In this document: positions 43,886-57,310 of the stretch, one piece after another
Layout: each line of letters starts with the position of its first letter
Position numbering within the stretch: position 1 is the stretch's first letter
DNA from: Asterella californica
Lineage: Eukaryota; Streptophyta; Marchantiopsida; Marchantiales; Aytoniaceae
NCBI GenBank assembly: GCA_036924285.1
Contig: JAYKYS010000010.1
Span: forward strand, 372,001 to 436,000
Length of the DNA: 64,000 bases
Direction of reading: 5' to 3'
Notes under the pieces: model-generated
Told to the model about the DNA's origin: nothing
The model's database searches: none
What the model saw: only the letters and a program-made list of their open reading frames with translations
Translations under genes and position numbers: made by a program

Positions 43886-46800
43886 TGTTCCACTACACCC
43901 CACCAGCCCTTCCGCTTTGCTCTAGGGCGGCAGACAGACAATACACGGACAGGCGGACGGAGGAAGAGATTCCTTTCCTCTCCTGCCTTGTCGTGCCTTC
44001 CCTTTGCTTGCCCCACCCGCGCTCTCTTCCCTCTCCCAAGTGACTTTCAAATGTCTACAACTTGATCCGAGCAAGTTACCAGCCTCGTTGATACTGACTC
44101 GAGGGACGTGTGCAACGTAAGCCTTTCGATCGCTGGAGACCAGGATTTACCACTTGTATAAAATTATAAGTACTTCATCAAATTCATAGCAAGTTCATCA
44201 ATTCTTTTATATTTTTCGGATCATCCTCACTCTAAGCTTTCGCTCTTTAACTTTGACGCTCAACATTGAAAGTTTTTGTTTGAGTTGCGTTTCTAATTTA
44301 TCCAAGAACATGTTTGCCAAAATCGCATGGATGTCATCCTCTCATACAACGTGAAGTTCTTTGAGAACTTTGACTTCTCATACTCAACGTCCAAGACCAC
44401 TTCAGAAGTTTGGTACATCTTGTCCTTGATACACACATGAACATGCTTCTATGTTTTTTGATAGACAAGCTCAACTTCTTCATCAACTTGGGACTCATGA
44501 AGGAGTAGATCGTTCTTGTATTCACAAAAAACGTAACATCATGGTGTCATAGAGCGTGAAGTTTGATTTGAAAATACACGAGGTCTTTGGATGTAGAGAT
44601 ATATGACAAGATCTTGGACTAACTCGATGAAATACTAATGCCTTCACTACCCAATCTATTAACTTTGTCTCAGTTTTTATTGATCTAACATGACCTCAAG
44701 TGTAACACATGTGCACCACATAACACAATTAGACGTCCAATCTTATTCTAAGGACATGAATGATATATACATGATAAACATATGCTTTAGTTCACAAGAG
44801 TACCTTCAAGAAGTTCCACCTTGAAACCCAAGTCGTTTGTTCAAGATCAACCAAGAGATGTAAGTGAAATCTTCTCTTTCAAAACTCGGCACGCTATAAT
44901 CTGAACTTCGGCAACCTCTTGCTCCCAACTCAAACTTCCAACTGGTCTCAAACTTCACAGAGAAATCTCTTTCATCCCTCACTATTACTCTTTGAATTTT
45001 CAGCTTCAGACCCCAAACCAATTGCCCAAAATGACAAAGTCTTTGATATGTGCTAACTTATGAGCTTTACAAACCCCGGTGGCTAAAATCCACGACCTCA
45101 ACACTTCTTTTTAACCAAATGAGCTGAATTTTCACATGTAGTAAGATGATAAGACACACTCCAATTCTAGAATTTTTCACTGAGAGATTCGATCCCATGC
45201 TCATGGAACAACTCAACCCTTAAATCTAAGCAAAACAATTTTACTTCTGTCTCTCAACTGTTACAGCTAACTTCAACGACCATTTTGAGGTCAAATCCAA
45301 TCCAACCATAGGACTAATTTACATTAGTGCAATCATCACGGCGTCAACTATCCAATCTCTTTGAAGATCATCTTTCAAACTCTCGAGACACTCAAAAACA
45401 TGACTCAGAGTACCAATTTGATCCCTCTGACTTTGGATGATCATAACACACCGCTCAGAGCTCATAATCAACCAATATTCTTCTCCAGATTGTAGCTCAG
45501 CTCGAGAGATTTCCAACGAGATCTCTTAATCCACAAATGATCTTCGGTAAAATCTCTGAAACTCCAAAACCGTCTTTAGAACTTAGATGAACTTGATTGA
45601 TAGAAAATGGATCAATGAGAAGAATATTAGAGATCACTTTATCTCCTACTTGGCACTATAGATCGAGTTCTAACTCTAAAACACCCTCACACCTTCAAAG
45701 CTTGAACCAAAATATTTTGGATCCTAACTTTAACATATGATAATCACCCTCACCGGACGATAAGAGAGAAATAATAATGATATGAAAATATACGAGATTC
45801 AATACAAAGTTAAGATAATAACCTTGAATCGAGCTACGATGAAAAATACGACAAAAGAAAATGAAGAAGCCATCACTTGATTACAATATTCCTCACTAAA
45901 GTTCTTCGTGATCCACGCACGATGGTTGATCTTCCACCGATAGTGACATCAGATATCAACTTAGACGAAAGAGACATTGGTCAGAAAGTTCAAGTCTATT
46001 CACCCGTCAAAGTAAGATGTACACAGTCAAGTCTCAATTCCCTCCCTATGTGATGATCAGCAAGATCACTTGAGTAGGTAAGTCCATCACCCTCCTCGTG
46101 AAGTCTTCATCAAAGTAGACAACGAATCATTGTCATAAATGATTGCAATGGATGTAGTGAAGCTTGATATAGAACGGATTCGAAAATGAAAGATCTGGGA
46201 CTCTGATCAATCCTCCATCCATAGCAACTCTCATAGCTTCTCACTCTTCATGCAAAACACTAAGAAACACTCACGAAACACCACGCAAAGAAGAATACAC
46301 CCATGAACCCTCGACCATCTATCTTATATCTAAATTTGACAACAAGAGTTACTGACACAAATGTCCGCGGATCACTGAGCTGACACATCTTATTATCGTG
46401 TGATCAAACATCCTAGATAATCGTGGACGTGGTACCTAATATGCTATCATGCGAGTTACATGAAAAAGTTCACGAAAACAACACAATACAAGTTCTACGT
46501 TAAATACACATGTGAGTCGTGTCACAACAGGACAACGATCAACAAATTTGACTTGAAGAAACATCAATTTTGGAGTATAATCATCTCGCGCTAGGAGCAT
46601 TCTTCTTGATTCCTAAGGTCACTGTCACTTTCCATTCTCTTTTATCTCTTCATTTGATAGTTGTCTTCTTACGAGAAATCCATACGAAAGTGATCGATTT
46701 TGTGAATTAGTTGCTACTCCATCGACTATTGCATTGTTTGCTCTATCTTCTGATTTATCGTCCATCGAGGTCGTTTCATTGCTCCTTAATTGAGAATCAA

Positions 46801-47199
46801 CAACTCTATCAAATCCACACGTTGTTGAATCCAAATGACTTCTTTCCGTGCGCAACAACGCTATGGATCTCACCAACAAAACATAATCACCATGACCAAC
46901 ATCCTCTATTTCACTCGAACAATATATATACACTAGTCCAAATGGTCTAAGCCAAACCCAAATGAGGATAGAAGATGAAAATCACGTATATATATATCGA
47001 TATGAATAAATATTGATATGCTCCCAAAGCTGCAATATAGAGCTTATGACACTAACCCAAATGATCGAATCATCTCATCCAGAGGAGGATCGTGAGTGCA
47101 GTCCACGTATCTAGCATCATCAATCATTGTCAAGCTGTTATCAAACATTAATGGACAAGATAATTAACACCTTAGGGAGGTCTAACAATATACTCTTAA

Positions 47200-47350
47200 A
47201 GTAGAGAAAAAAGGAAAGAAAGCTGAAGGGAAAAGTCAAAAGGAGAAAAGAATAAATCGAGGAGAGAGAAGAAAAGAAAATGAAGGAGAGGAGAATGAAG
47301 AAAAAGAGAGAGGGAGGAGAGATATAAATGAGATGGGAGGAGAGAAGTGA
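47200..47350 (+). repeat. Homopurine tract
   Basis: About 150 nt of nearly uninterrupted A/G on the plus strand (GAGAGGAGAA-type), low complexity. Confidence 0.7.
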
Positions 47351-49696
47351 CGGACTGTCGATTAGGGTTTGACGGACCGTCCGTGGTGATCATTAGCGGC
47401 GAAGACTTCATCCTAGTGCATCATCAACGAACGATTTGATTGATCGATCTGATATGCTTATCAAGCACCGGCAAACAAATATGTCGATAAACAATGAGCG
47501 GTGCTATTCGTCGATGACTACATCCATCGAGTAGCTGATATGCTAATTTTAAGCTAGTCTAAATTCTTTAGAGTCAGCTTCTTAGACGAGTATCAAGCAA
47601 TATCAATGGTCAGAGTATAAATTTTTGATCAAAGTGTGATGTCCAATCCTCAAGGATTTAAAAATCTACAATTATCACTAACAACTGGTTGGTTCTCTGA
47701 TAAAAATTACAACTAGAAATGTGCAACCACAAAAAAAGACTTTTTATGCATAGATCAAGTAATTGTCAATGACATATTGTAATATCTTTAAGGTATGACC
47801 ATGAGGACATATGTTCCATTCTTTGTCATCATTTTTACCTTAGGTGAACCAAGAGGACTTAGGTTCTCTTATATTGATGTCTTTATTGAAAAATGTGTCG
47901 TATGATGGTCATAGAAAAATGACTCTGGTACATATTTTAAAACATATATTGGCATGACTCTCTTGTCTCAAATTAAGATCTTTGTTTGTTTTTCCGCACA
48001 GCTTTGATGTTTTTACACATTGTGTTTTGCTAGTAATGATCTCGAGATGTTGCATTTCTGTTTATTATCATTTTCCATCAAGTATCCTTGTTCGATCTTT
48101 GTTACAGAATATTTTTATTTGATGTTCATAAATTATCACTAATTTGATACTAAACGATAAATATATGTTCTATCCACTAGTACTATTGAATACATAGAAT
48201 AACCAACGCTCTTTATTGTATGAAAATGTGTTTCATCATGCGCTCCTCTAGTTTCAAAGGATGTGATTTCCCATGAGCACTACTTTCTAACGGCTTGCTA
48301 CATATGAGTGGAGAAAGTTCGAAATTGTCTTCAAGTTCCAGGAACTTGATGTTGCATCTGACATTTCAGATGCAAGCTCATGAAACTCAAGTTACCAATA
48401 ACTTTGATCTCAATGATTTTGATGTTCATTATTACTCCAAATTATGTTTTTAAGGTCTGCCACCATAGAGAAACAGGCACATTTTCATACGGTTTTATTA
48501 AAGAGATTCTGACTCGTTTTGGATTCAGTTATCCGGATATCTCATGATTTTGGTCTCATTCTCTATCTCGTTTTCCAGTTTTAAGTTTTCCCCGATGCTC
48601 GAGCTCTTATGGCATAAATAGAGCCATTGATAACAGTATTATCCTGAATTTCTAAGTTTCACTGATCAAGAAATGTTCCAAGCTTCTCGTTTTGTCTGTG
48701 ATTCTTCATGCGGTTCAGCTTTGCCACCGTGTCAAGAAGGAAAGAGACGTCGACATAGCCAAAATGAAAAAGATATTTTCAGATGAATCATGTCATCAAG
48801 TACCCTAAATCCCGCAGGAACACTAGAAGAACATCACCGTTCCGCTTTCAATTAGAGAAATAGATTTCTGCAGGTATGTGATTAAACACCCAGCTCTTCT
48901 ATAGAAGTTCTTTCCACAGTAATAAATCATGGTTAAACCTGGTAAACTTCACATATTTAGCACCAAAACTGGCACGTTAAGTCCCATGTTCTTTGTAATA
49001 AAACGTGACAGCTTACAACTCAACAACGAACTGCTTTTTACCGATAAGGGTCCAGAGAAGGAAACACGAACGTGAGGATGCGTGCGCGGTAAAGCCATTT
49101 CAGAAATGGACGCATGGGTCCATGGAAGATCAGGTAATACAAGTACACGTGAAAGTCCTGGAAAATATCGACAATACCTTTTCCACGGCCTTTTACAATC
49201 AATTTCCTTTTCTCTTATCAGAAAACGTGTAAGTGTTATAAAAAATTATTTTATTAAATTATTATAAAAAATTAAATTAATTTATAAATATTATATATTA
49301 GTCAATTCCGGAGTAGCCAACTCATAGGAGAGAACCCATAAGTGAAGAACGGACGGATGCGCTCCTGTGAGTATAAATGCAGAACAGTAAGTGTAAAATA
49401 ACGTCATTTACCAAATACATTAAATAATGTTCTAACTCTTCCATTTAATGTTCTAACTCTTCCTGCGTTATGTAATGTACACCATGTACACTGAAGTGTA
49501 CATGGGTGAATATCCTCCTTCCTGAATTGGCAAAAGGTTCTTGCAATGGATGTACCTCATGTTTGCACCGCCAAGTCACTTCGATGTATAATAGAGCTCC
49601 ATCTTTTGCGAATTGTAAACTGAAAAGGTTGAACGTAGCTAATCCTCCATGATTTTGAGGAACGTCTAGGGTTTATGGCGTGGCGTCCTCTCTTTA

Positions 49697-49960
49697 CAGC
49701 TCTTACACTTGAAATATATTTAAGAGATTTCATAAGCTTGTGAAAAAACTACCGACTATTTCTTAAACAGAGAGGGTATGTTTTTCTAAAACATTAGAGA
49801 CGCCGAGCTCCCTAAACTAGCGACAATTTTAACACCTCTCACACTTGATATCATTTAAGAGGCAGCACACGCATGTGAGAATATTAATCCAGAGAAGAGG
49901 CACGTTTTCCCAAAGCATTAGAGACACCAAGCACCCTAAACTTGAGGCACAGTCAAAATG
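49697..49960. repeat. Imperfect ~135-bp tandem duplication
   Basis: Two diverged copies in a row, each with CTCACACTTGA or CTTACACTTGA, then CATTAGAGAC and CCTAAACT. Confidence 0.5.
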
Positions 49961-50469
49961 ATCTTACAAAAATCAAACCTTAGACTTCTCGTTCCCAGTT
50001 TCACTTTCTCATGAACTCATGAGAGAATGTTATCAAGTACATTAATAAACAAACCTGAATCCATCTCTAAATCTCCTATCCTATTCTCTCTCCTACTTGC
50101 TCCGATTCACACGTGTAAAGTGCTAAAATATGACAACTCTAGACAATCTCTATCAATGTGGAATGTATAATGTATATGCATTATCCTCGAATCCTCCCAC
50201 CTGTATTACCTTCCCATGTGGGGTTCATTAGGGTTTGTGGAAGTAACTCTCACATATCAGTCATTGTCAGAGCGTGTAGAAAATTCAAAATACAGAACTC
50301 CGAACAGGCTAGGTATAAAAACTAGACCGGTTACGATCGATGACGTAAATTCTCTACAACCACTTCCATCGGTGTTCTGTTAGTTTACTATCCACAAAAT
50401 ATATAACCACCCAGATCTCTCTCGTACCAGAAATTAAGTCCTGTCAGCGAGTGCAGAACGTACATAGAC

Positions 50470-50622
50470 ATTCGATTCAAAAGTTTCCAAGCGCGTGCAA
50501 AATCACATTTACGTGCACAGATAAGACTACGAACGTCCGGACATTCACGTAAAATACACTACAGAACCTGTAAAGAGACTTACGGAAGCTATAGAAACTC
50601 TTTACTGTCAAGGATTGAGTGA
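50470..50622 (+). repeat. Dispersed repeat R2, second plus-strand copy
   Basis: Ordered matches to 33325-33552: ATTCGATTCAAAAGTTTCC, TTTACG, CTTACGGAA and GTCAAGGATTGAGT. Confidence 0.55.
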
Positions 50623-50949
50623 CCCTAATAACAATTTTTACAGCCATGTTACGACCATGAATTAGCTTGTTGGCAGCCCCATCCGGCCGAAGCCGGGTCG
50701 CCATGGGGTCGAGTCTCCTGCCGGGAGGGCTCAGTCTGTGCAAAGGCAGTCGTATTCGGCCGTAGAAAGCCCAGCGGCGAAAAAGAGGTTCAAATAGTGG
50801 TTCAAATATTAAATTAATAAAGCGACGATGACTAGAGCCTATGAATGATTTGCACATCTTCGCGGGTCGGTCCATTATACCGTTGGTTGGTGTACGAGAT
50901 GGTTGCTCAGTCACTTCATTTCTTACCTATCCGAAAACGATAGAAACTT

Positions 50950-51782
50950 CGTCTAGCTGAGACTGATCATCTAGCATCAGACTAGAAAGAATCGGAGCAC
51001 TACAAGCAACGCTAACGCACAATTTTGCACAATTACGGTTCCGAACACCTACAAGCATCGCAAGATAAGCTCACAGTTCCCTCACTGGCTTCTTCTGAGC
51101 GTCCGCTAAGGCCTCAGCGTACCTCTTGAGACATAACAGGATGACTCACCAACCAGTAGTGACCAAGAACCGAAAGCGATCCTAAACTCTGCGGGATGGA
51201 TCGATCTACACACTGAAGTCCATTCCGGGTTGCGCTAGAGATGAAGCAAACCACCTCCTTTTCGCTCACGACTAGGTAGGAGCGAACACCTCAGAAACGG
51301 ATTTTAAAAGAACACCAATTATCTCTCTCCCCACCTTCCTACGAGTTCCAGTGGAAGACAGACAGACAGGAGAGCTGGCGATGGGCTAGACCGAGAAAGT
51401 GACAGAACGCCTTGTCCTGGCCCGAGCCCCTCCCTCCCTAGCTCTCTGTCCTCTGCGCTTTTCTATGTACAAATCTTAAAATGGAGTGATGTGCTTCAAA
51501 ATCACAGATGTGATGGTACGTTGTTGTTGTTTCCACTCCCTACCAGAACAAACTCCCGTTCTGCTTGGCTTTGCTCTGCGTGTTGGCTCGCTCGCACCAT
51601 GAAAGCAAGGCAGGACCCCGCCACGCCTTCCCCCCTCCCTCGTCCTCCTCATACAGCAGCACCTTTTCCCCTCCTTTCCCTCCTCCTGCCTTGCAGGTCG
51701 CACCTCGGCCCCAGACAATGCACCAGAGAGAGTACAGCAGGTCGTGATGCAGAGCGGACGAAAAAAAGAAAACTGCGTCCCA
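50950..51782. repeat. Segmental repeat, copy B
   Basis: Second copy of the block at 43025-43885, 7.9 kb away in the same orientation, with scattered substitutions and small indels. Confidence 0.75.
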
Positions 51783-53255
51783 GTCACACATATATAGGTA
51801 ACTACAGTACGATGAGCCAACCAAGACTGCAGGAAAGTACTTGAGGCTGCCATAGTCTTTCAGCTCACATTCATCGATCTTCTGATTATCATGTACCTAT
51901 GTCAGGTTGGTTCTTCACCAAGTCTATGTTTCTGCCGTGATTATATATATATATGTATATATATGGCGGTCTATGTGTATAGCAGCATAGTGCAAGAACT
52001 ATCCATATACACCTGAAAGTAACCCATGAAAAGTAAACCCAGAGAAGTACATTGCCAGCAGAATCAAGGAATTAGTATAAGCTAAGAGCTAACACAAGCT
52101 AACATGAGGACAGAGTGCTAGAAATGTGTACCAAAATGCAAATCTAGAAAACACGGCCCTCAGGTTTAGAAGAACCAAGACAAATGTTATGCGAATCAAG
52201 TTATATACCGAGAAAGATTAGACGATGCACTCTTGTTGGAATGATCCATGTGCATTATTTATTTCTAATCTACCCGGACGTACTCAGGATGTATACTCAT
52301 TAGACGTACACACACGGAGAGGTACACTGCAGACTGAATGGGACTGACGGTGCTGTATTTCCTACGCAGGTTCACTTCATATACGATACCTTCATAGCTA
52401 GCTGTCATGAAAAGGGGTTCAGCTAAATGAAATTCAATAATGTCGGCTGTCCTAGAGAAGGTAGGATCTTACACATGATACTCTAACCTCAAGGTTACAA
52501 TCGTCAACAAATACATATCTAGGGAGTTGCGTCCATTGTGTGCTTTACGAACGTAGTTGTAAGACCTCCATTTCAGTCTGGAGTGGAAGTTATCAACATG
52601 ACAACTGACAGCTCAACTCCCGCGATTTTAGGAAAGGGTGGAATACCTTGGCTTCACCTTCTCGGCTGCACCTCCGCAAGCAAGTTCCCCGAGTTTACTC
52701 CAGGAAACACGAAGCATACCAACGATTTGTCTTCAAGCGTCTTCTCGTATTGTTGTAGGAGAAGAAGGATGTACCAGACGACGCACGAGCTTACTCACAA
52801 AAATCCGACTGAATAAACTTCTGGGAAACTTCACTCTACAAGGACGGTCTTCTGCAACCAAGATTATCTGGGAGGAAACACCATCGATGGACAGAACTTA
52901 TACAAACTATTTCTACTGAAAATTGCGGTCTAAATTCTGAGTCTACGTAACAAAATTCTATAGAACTAAGGTTCAGCATACTGAACATACAGAGATGACT
53001 GGAGGAGTAAAACCCGTTGCCTGATAGACCCGACCTACCCGAGATAAGTTCAAGCTTCTAGCCGACCTTAAGAGAAGAAAACTCTACACCAACTTCCCGA
53101 AGCTTAGACTTGAGAGGAAAGTCCAACAACAAACGTGCGACATATGTTCTTCGCTAGGGATGGTAAAAGCTTGAATGTATCCCAGGTAGATCTGGTGAGG
53201 GTTCCAATCAACAGAGGTTGATGAGCACAACCAAACCATAGTGGCCGTGGGAGTG
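51783..53255. other. 3' flank of PSMG3
   Basis: No exon seen. It contains a short TA microsatellite (about 51943-51964). Open frames here are short and without protein-like pattern. Confidence 0.35.
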
Positions 53256-54855
53256 CTACCATATTTTATTGGCTATGATCAACTGGACAACACTTTTCAA
53301 CGTTTCCTGCATGATCCACAGATCCAAGCATGTAAGCAGGTAATCTTTCATGCGTACAAGCTTCATATTATGAGTCAGCTGCAGTCATCCAAGCAATAGG
53401 GGAAATAACAGGAAGCTGCGACCACTCAAAGCCTGAAACATCCAAGGAGCATCAAGAATACCCCGGCCAAGCAAAAACTGTTGCACTTACAGGTGAGTGG
53501 TCCTTTAAGCCCAGAGAGAGGACGAGTGGCCTTGATCCTCCGCTGTTGCTAAAACACAGACAAGCACAAAACTTTGAATGCCCGGACTGTGACACGATGT
53601 CATTTAATCCCTGGGAGCTATCTTAAAGTGTTCATATGTGTTGGAAAAAGAGTTCTCTCTTCCTGCTATCTCATCCAAACAGACGTTGCTGCACAGAGTT
53701 GGCAGGAAGCACACCTTATATGCTCAATAATTTGCCGGGCACACGCTGGTAGTAATGGCTGCCAGGAGTAAGACCATTAGTACACATACGTACTGACCAT
53801 GTATTTTTACTGAACAGAGTTAGAAGAACTAAGAACCCTTCAAGATGGGACGAATGAGGAATAGGGTGAGTACAGCAAAAGCGGTCGCATATATTGCATG
53901 AAATGGTACCTCATCGCGCTTGCCCATAAGTACGTGTACATTGAACGTAGGTGCGCCACCATACGCCTCCTCTTTCCTATATGCAAGGACCCGGCACATC
54001 AAGATGCTGCTGATGAAGTTGTACCTCTCAAAATGTCAAGCTTACAACGTGTCAACTCCGAAGACAAATATCAACCCACTAAATGTACAGAACAAACGGA
54101 TTTTCACACACTAAAGGGCACTGATGCCTGTCCTATCATGAGTTCACATTATTGTGTAAAAAACAAGTCTGCACACTTGAGGGGAATGTATCCAGTTCTT
54201 ATCACGCATCGGTCCCTACACGAAAAATCTTAAGTATGAGTACTCTAGAAGGCTAAACAGGTTGACACACAAACCCTGACTTTATCCCCTCGAGGTATTT
54301 TGTTCTCACAAGATTTCAGTATCGACCTCCAACTCACAACGGGTACCGCAGAATCCGCTTTCGATGCACAGTGGGCTTCCTATTCATCAAAAGCTCTGAA
54401 TCAGCGGTGCACCGTACATACTAACCTGGCATGAAGAAGAGTACCCATCTTCCCGATTTGAGTAACTATCACCTGCAATATGACGGCAACGTGGAAATCT
54501 GCATAAGCCGAATAGCGCAGGCAACCGATGATTAACAAACCTGTAGGCCAGCCAAATCCGCACTGAGACTCACCAGAATCGAGTCATCATATCCGCTGAG
54601 AAGTAGCTCTGTTGGTACACCCTGCCAACCATGCAAAGAAAAATGAACCGAGCGAAATAAGCTACCCGGCCCACCACCACCAATTACACGCTTGCGGTAA
54701 GCAAAAGCTGAAAGCGGAGACGACTAGTCTTCTACAGTGCTTTGAAATCTGAACTTGGTGCAAGCAAGCCTAAGCCACAAGACGAAGCATTCAGCTGAGT
54801 CCCTCACCTGAATGCTGGCAGTCACTTTATTAGATTTGACAGGAAATGACGCCAT
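53256..54855 (-). CDS. PSMG3: Proteasome assembly chaperone 3 (PAC3/PSMG3), 7 exons
   Basis: Exons 54855-54808, 54621-54574, 54472-54426, 53976-53910, 53758-53715, 53548-53491 and 53306-53256 join in phase to 363 nt, 120 residues, all with GT-AG introns. The size matches human PSMG3 (122 residues). Diagnostic text: MASFPVKSNK, TELLLSGYDDSIL, VTQIGKMGTLLHARKEE, PTFNVHVLMGKRDE, ACARQIIEHI, PLVLSLGLKDHSPETL and a C-terminal NKIW. PAC3 pairs with PAC4 in the cytosol and guides assembly of the 20S proteasome alpha ring. The 48-nt first exon with its GC-rich leader to about 55130 gives a clear start. All exons are under 70 nt, so the gene is easy to miss by open-frame length. No defect seen. Confidence 0.9.
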
Positions 54856-55583
54856 GGTACAGATCAACTGATCTTACTTTCCTTCCTCCGTTTCCTCTGA
54901 GAACTACCTTCCGCTGATTATACTTTCCTCGCCTCCTCGTCTCCGGTTACCAATTAGACGAACCCATCCATTGCTCCAATTGCTCCGAAACTGCAAAGTC
55001 TGCGAGCTCTCGAATTCAAAATTCACAAGAGAAGAGAAAGTGAGAGAGAGTTCTTGTTTCCGCCAAAAAGACGGCCGGACGTAGGCACGTGTCTAGTTTG
55101 CGGTAGGGGAAGGCGGTCTACCACAGTAAAGTGAGCAGTCAGGTTCAGCGATCAAAGATCAGTGAATCTGGTAAGGAGCAAAACGTGCACCGTTATATGA
55201 AGGAACTGGACCAGTCTGACTCATTGTATCTAAAGCTTAGGGTTACATTAAGATTGAAGATTCACAACAAGTCCATCAAGTTTCAGTGAAATCTCTCATA
55301 CAAGGTCTAGAAGGAGAACATTCTCTTTCCTTTTGTAAGAAGTGGGAACTTCAACTAACTTTTTGAGGAGAGTGGCCCGTAATCTTTAATTATATTAAGG
55401 ATCCCATTCTATAAAGAAAAAGTATACAGTTATTATATAAACTAATTTTTATGACATTAATGACAAGAAAAATAATAGTTAGATTTGTTCATCCACTTGA
55501 ATATACTTGGTTTCAAGAAGGTGAATCCAAAACTCTATACTGTACTCAAACGCTCTATGCTTTGAGGCTGATGTTATAATTCT
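54856..55583. other. PSMG3 leader and promoter region
   Basis: GC-rich, pyrimidine-rich on the minus strand to about 55130, consistent with leader and promoter of PSMG3. AT-rich and featureless beyond. Confidence 0.4.
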
Positions 55584-55841
55584 TCAGTATCCACGTTCTA
55601 TCATATAACTCAACTTTATTGTCAATAGAACAAAGGCTATTTGGGTGTCGTCTCTATATTTCTCATACAAAAGCAACAATTTGGAAAATATTTCATCCGG
55701 AGCTACTACGTGTAATCTGGTAAACATGCTGATTGTACAAAAATCTGGTATAAGATCAGATTGTGCGTCGACAACTTTTAAAAATAAATTTTGAATTATC
55801 TCTTTTATGTTCTCCTCTGAGAATAAAGAAGGAGCATTCAT
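55584..55841 (-). pseudogene. Unassigned 85-codon coding remnant
   Basis: Open frame ending in TGA at 55584, with protein-like text (EENIKEIIQNLFLKVVDAQ, DFCTISMFTRLHVVAPDEIF, LLLLYEKY). The pattern faintly resembles the N-terminal motif of Ras GEFs (aromatic-rich helix then 'P-x-E-h..hLhxRY'), but the match is too weak to name. No adjoining exon found. Confidence 0.25.
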
Positions 55842-56818
55842 GCCAACGAGTGACAGTTTTTAACTCCGATTTCTCGTGTAGAATGTGGAAAATATACATC
55901 CAAGTTCTTTTGAATATTTGATAATGATTTTATGTTTCTGTTATAAGAAGCTTATGTGATGTGACAATGAACGTGAATCAACAATAAAGTAAGATTTCAT
56001 CATGAACACTTGCAAACTTGATGCTCGCTTTGCTTCTCTTAAGGTCATAACCGCACCCACATTATCTACACCGGTTTTTTTTACTGATGCGTGCAAATGT
56101 TACGCTCGGAGATAGCATTTTCATGTTGCACAATCAGTTAGTATGTAATCTACGTGTATAAATATGTTTTGCGCACAGTTGTATAGTTTGTGAAGTAATG
56201 AGGTGAAAAGCCTTGCTCTTATGAACTTATAATGTTTTGAATTTTGCTGGAGGTCTCCAAGGTGTGCAAAAAGACAATGTTGAGTCCTTTAAATTTCTAT
56301 TGATCCATCAAAAAGTGAGGATAAGTTGTCATCTATCTAGGTGAGCGCTTCGAGAAGAATAGAGCACTTTCATGGAGAATTTGAGAAATCAGAAGATATG
56401 GACGGAGAGCTCTCGAGATGAGGAGCAACCTGAGTCCAAATTTCACTCGATTTGGAGGTCCATGGCATGAGTTATGGTCATTTGAAATTCATAGAGTGAG
56501 AGAAATACATAACTTTCTCTACAGAGTGAAAGATTGGTGAGATTGAGCCAGTGCGTCGTCAGATTGAGGTCAAATTTCATGAGCTTGTAACCTATCAGTT
56601 GCTGAAGCTCTGACTCCTAATTTCATCACCGGATGTTTTGTGGATTTCGACCGCGATAACGCCCCGATTGGACGCAATGTCCTCCTTCCAATTTATCATG
56701 ACAAGATCTGATTATCAAATAAAATTTTCCAAAACATCATAACGGCATAGGACGTGATCAAACTCAACCCGATAACGATCATCATGTAGAAGGATAAAAG
56801 GGTAAGCAACTTGCTGAA

Positions 56819-56942
56819 GTGTGTCATGATATTGAACATGTACTACGATTGGAATTTTATCAGGAAGTAAACAATATCTTAATTGCTGAATCCAGTAATA
56901 TGTAATAGTGGTATGTGTCACGATATTGAACATGTACTCCGG
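56819..56942. repeat. Direct repeat of a 26-bp word
   Basis: GTGTCATGATATTGAACATG and its continuation occur at about 56819-56844 and 56917-56942 with single-base changes, about 98 bp apart. Confidence 0.6.
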
Positions 56943-57310
56943 TACAAATGTTTAGTTTCAAAAAACTTCTTGACTTTTCATCTGTGTAATGTCGTGGAGA
57001 CGTATATTTCTTACTGATATGATCAGATGTATCACTTTGAAAGAAAGAGTCCGAATCTGAATCAATATATGTATCCATAAGATAAGGATATTGCGTGGAT
57101 ACTAGTATCTCGTACTCTTGAGTATAAAATAGTGGTGTAGCAGAAACGGTACAACAAGAAGTAATGTTAGACTCAAAGTCTTTTTATCATTTCTTATCAT
57201 CAGATGCTAGTCAGAGATAATGTTCATATTGTAGGCAGTAGTAGGTGATCCACATGGCTTATATATGGATAAGATCGAGCGTTTCTCTTTAAGACCAAAA
57301 CGTATCTTTC

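Larger units (their letters stand above)
43886..50430. other. Long interval without a recognised gene
   Basis: No domain or spliceable gene seen on either strand. 44.2-46.5 kb is rich in short AACTTC/CACGAA-like words as in decayed retroelements. 47200-47350 is an almost pure purine run on the plus strand. 49697-49960 contains two imperfect tandem copies of about 135 bp sharing ACATTAGAGAC and CCTAAACT. Confidence 0.35.

Noticed and set aside
43575..44065. Arginine/proline-rich frames in segmental repeat A (and the same in copy B)
   Set aside because: Frames on both strands, no conserved reading frame between the two copies.
50477..50914. 145-codon minus-strand frame
   Set aside because: It runs through dispersed repeat R2 and shows no motif.
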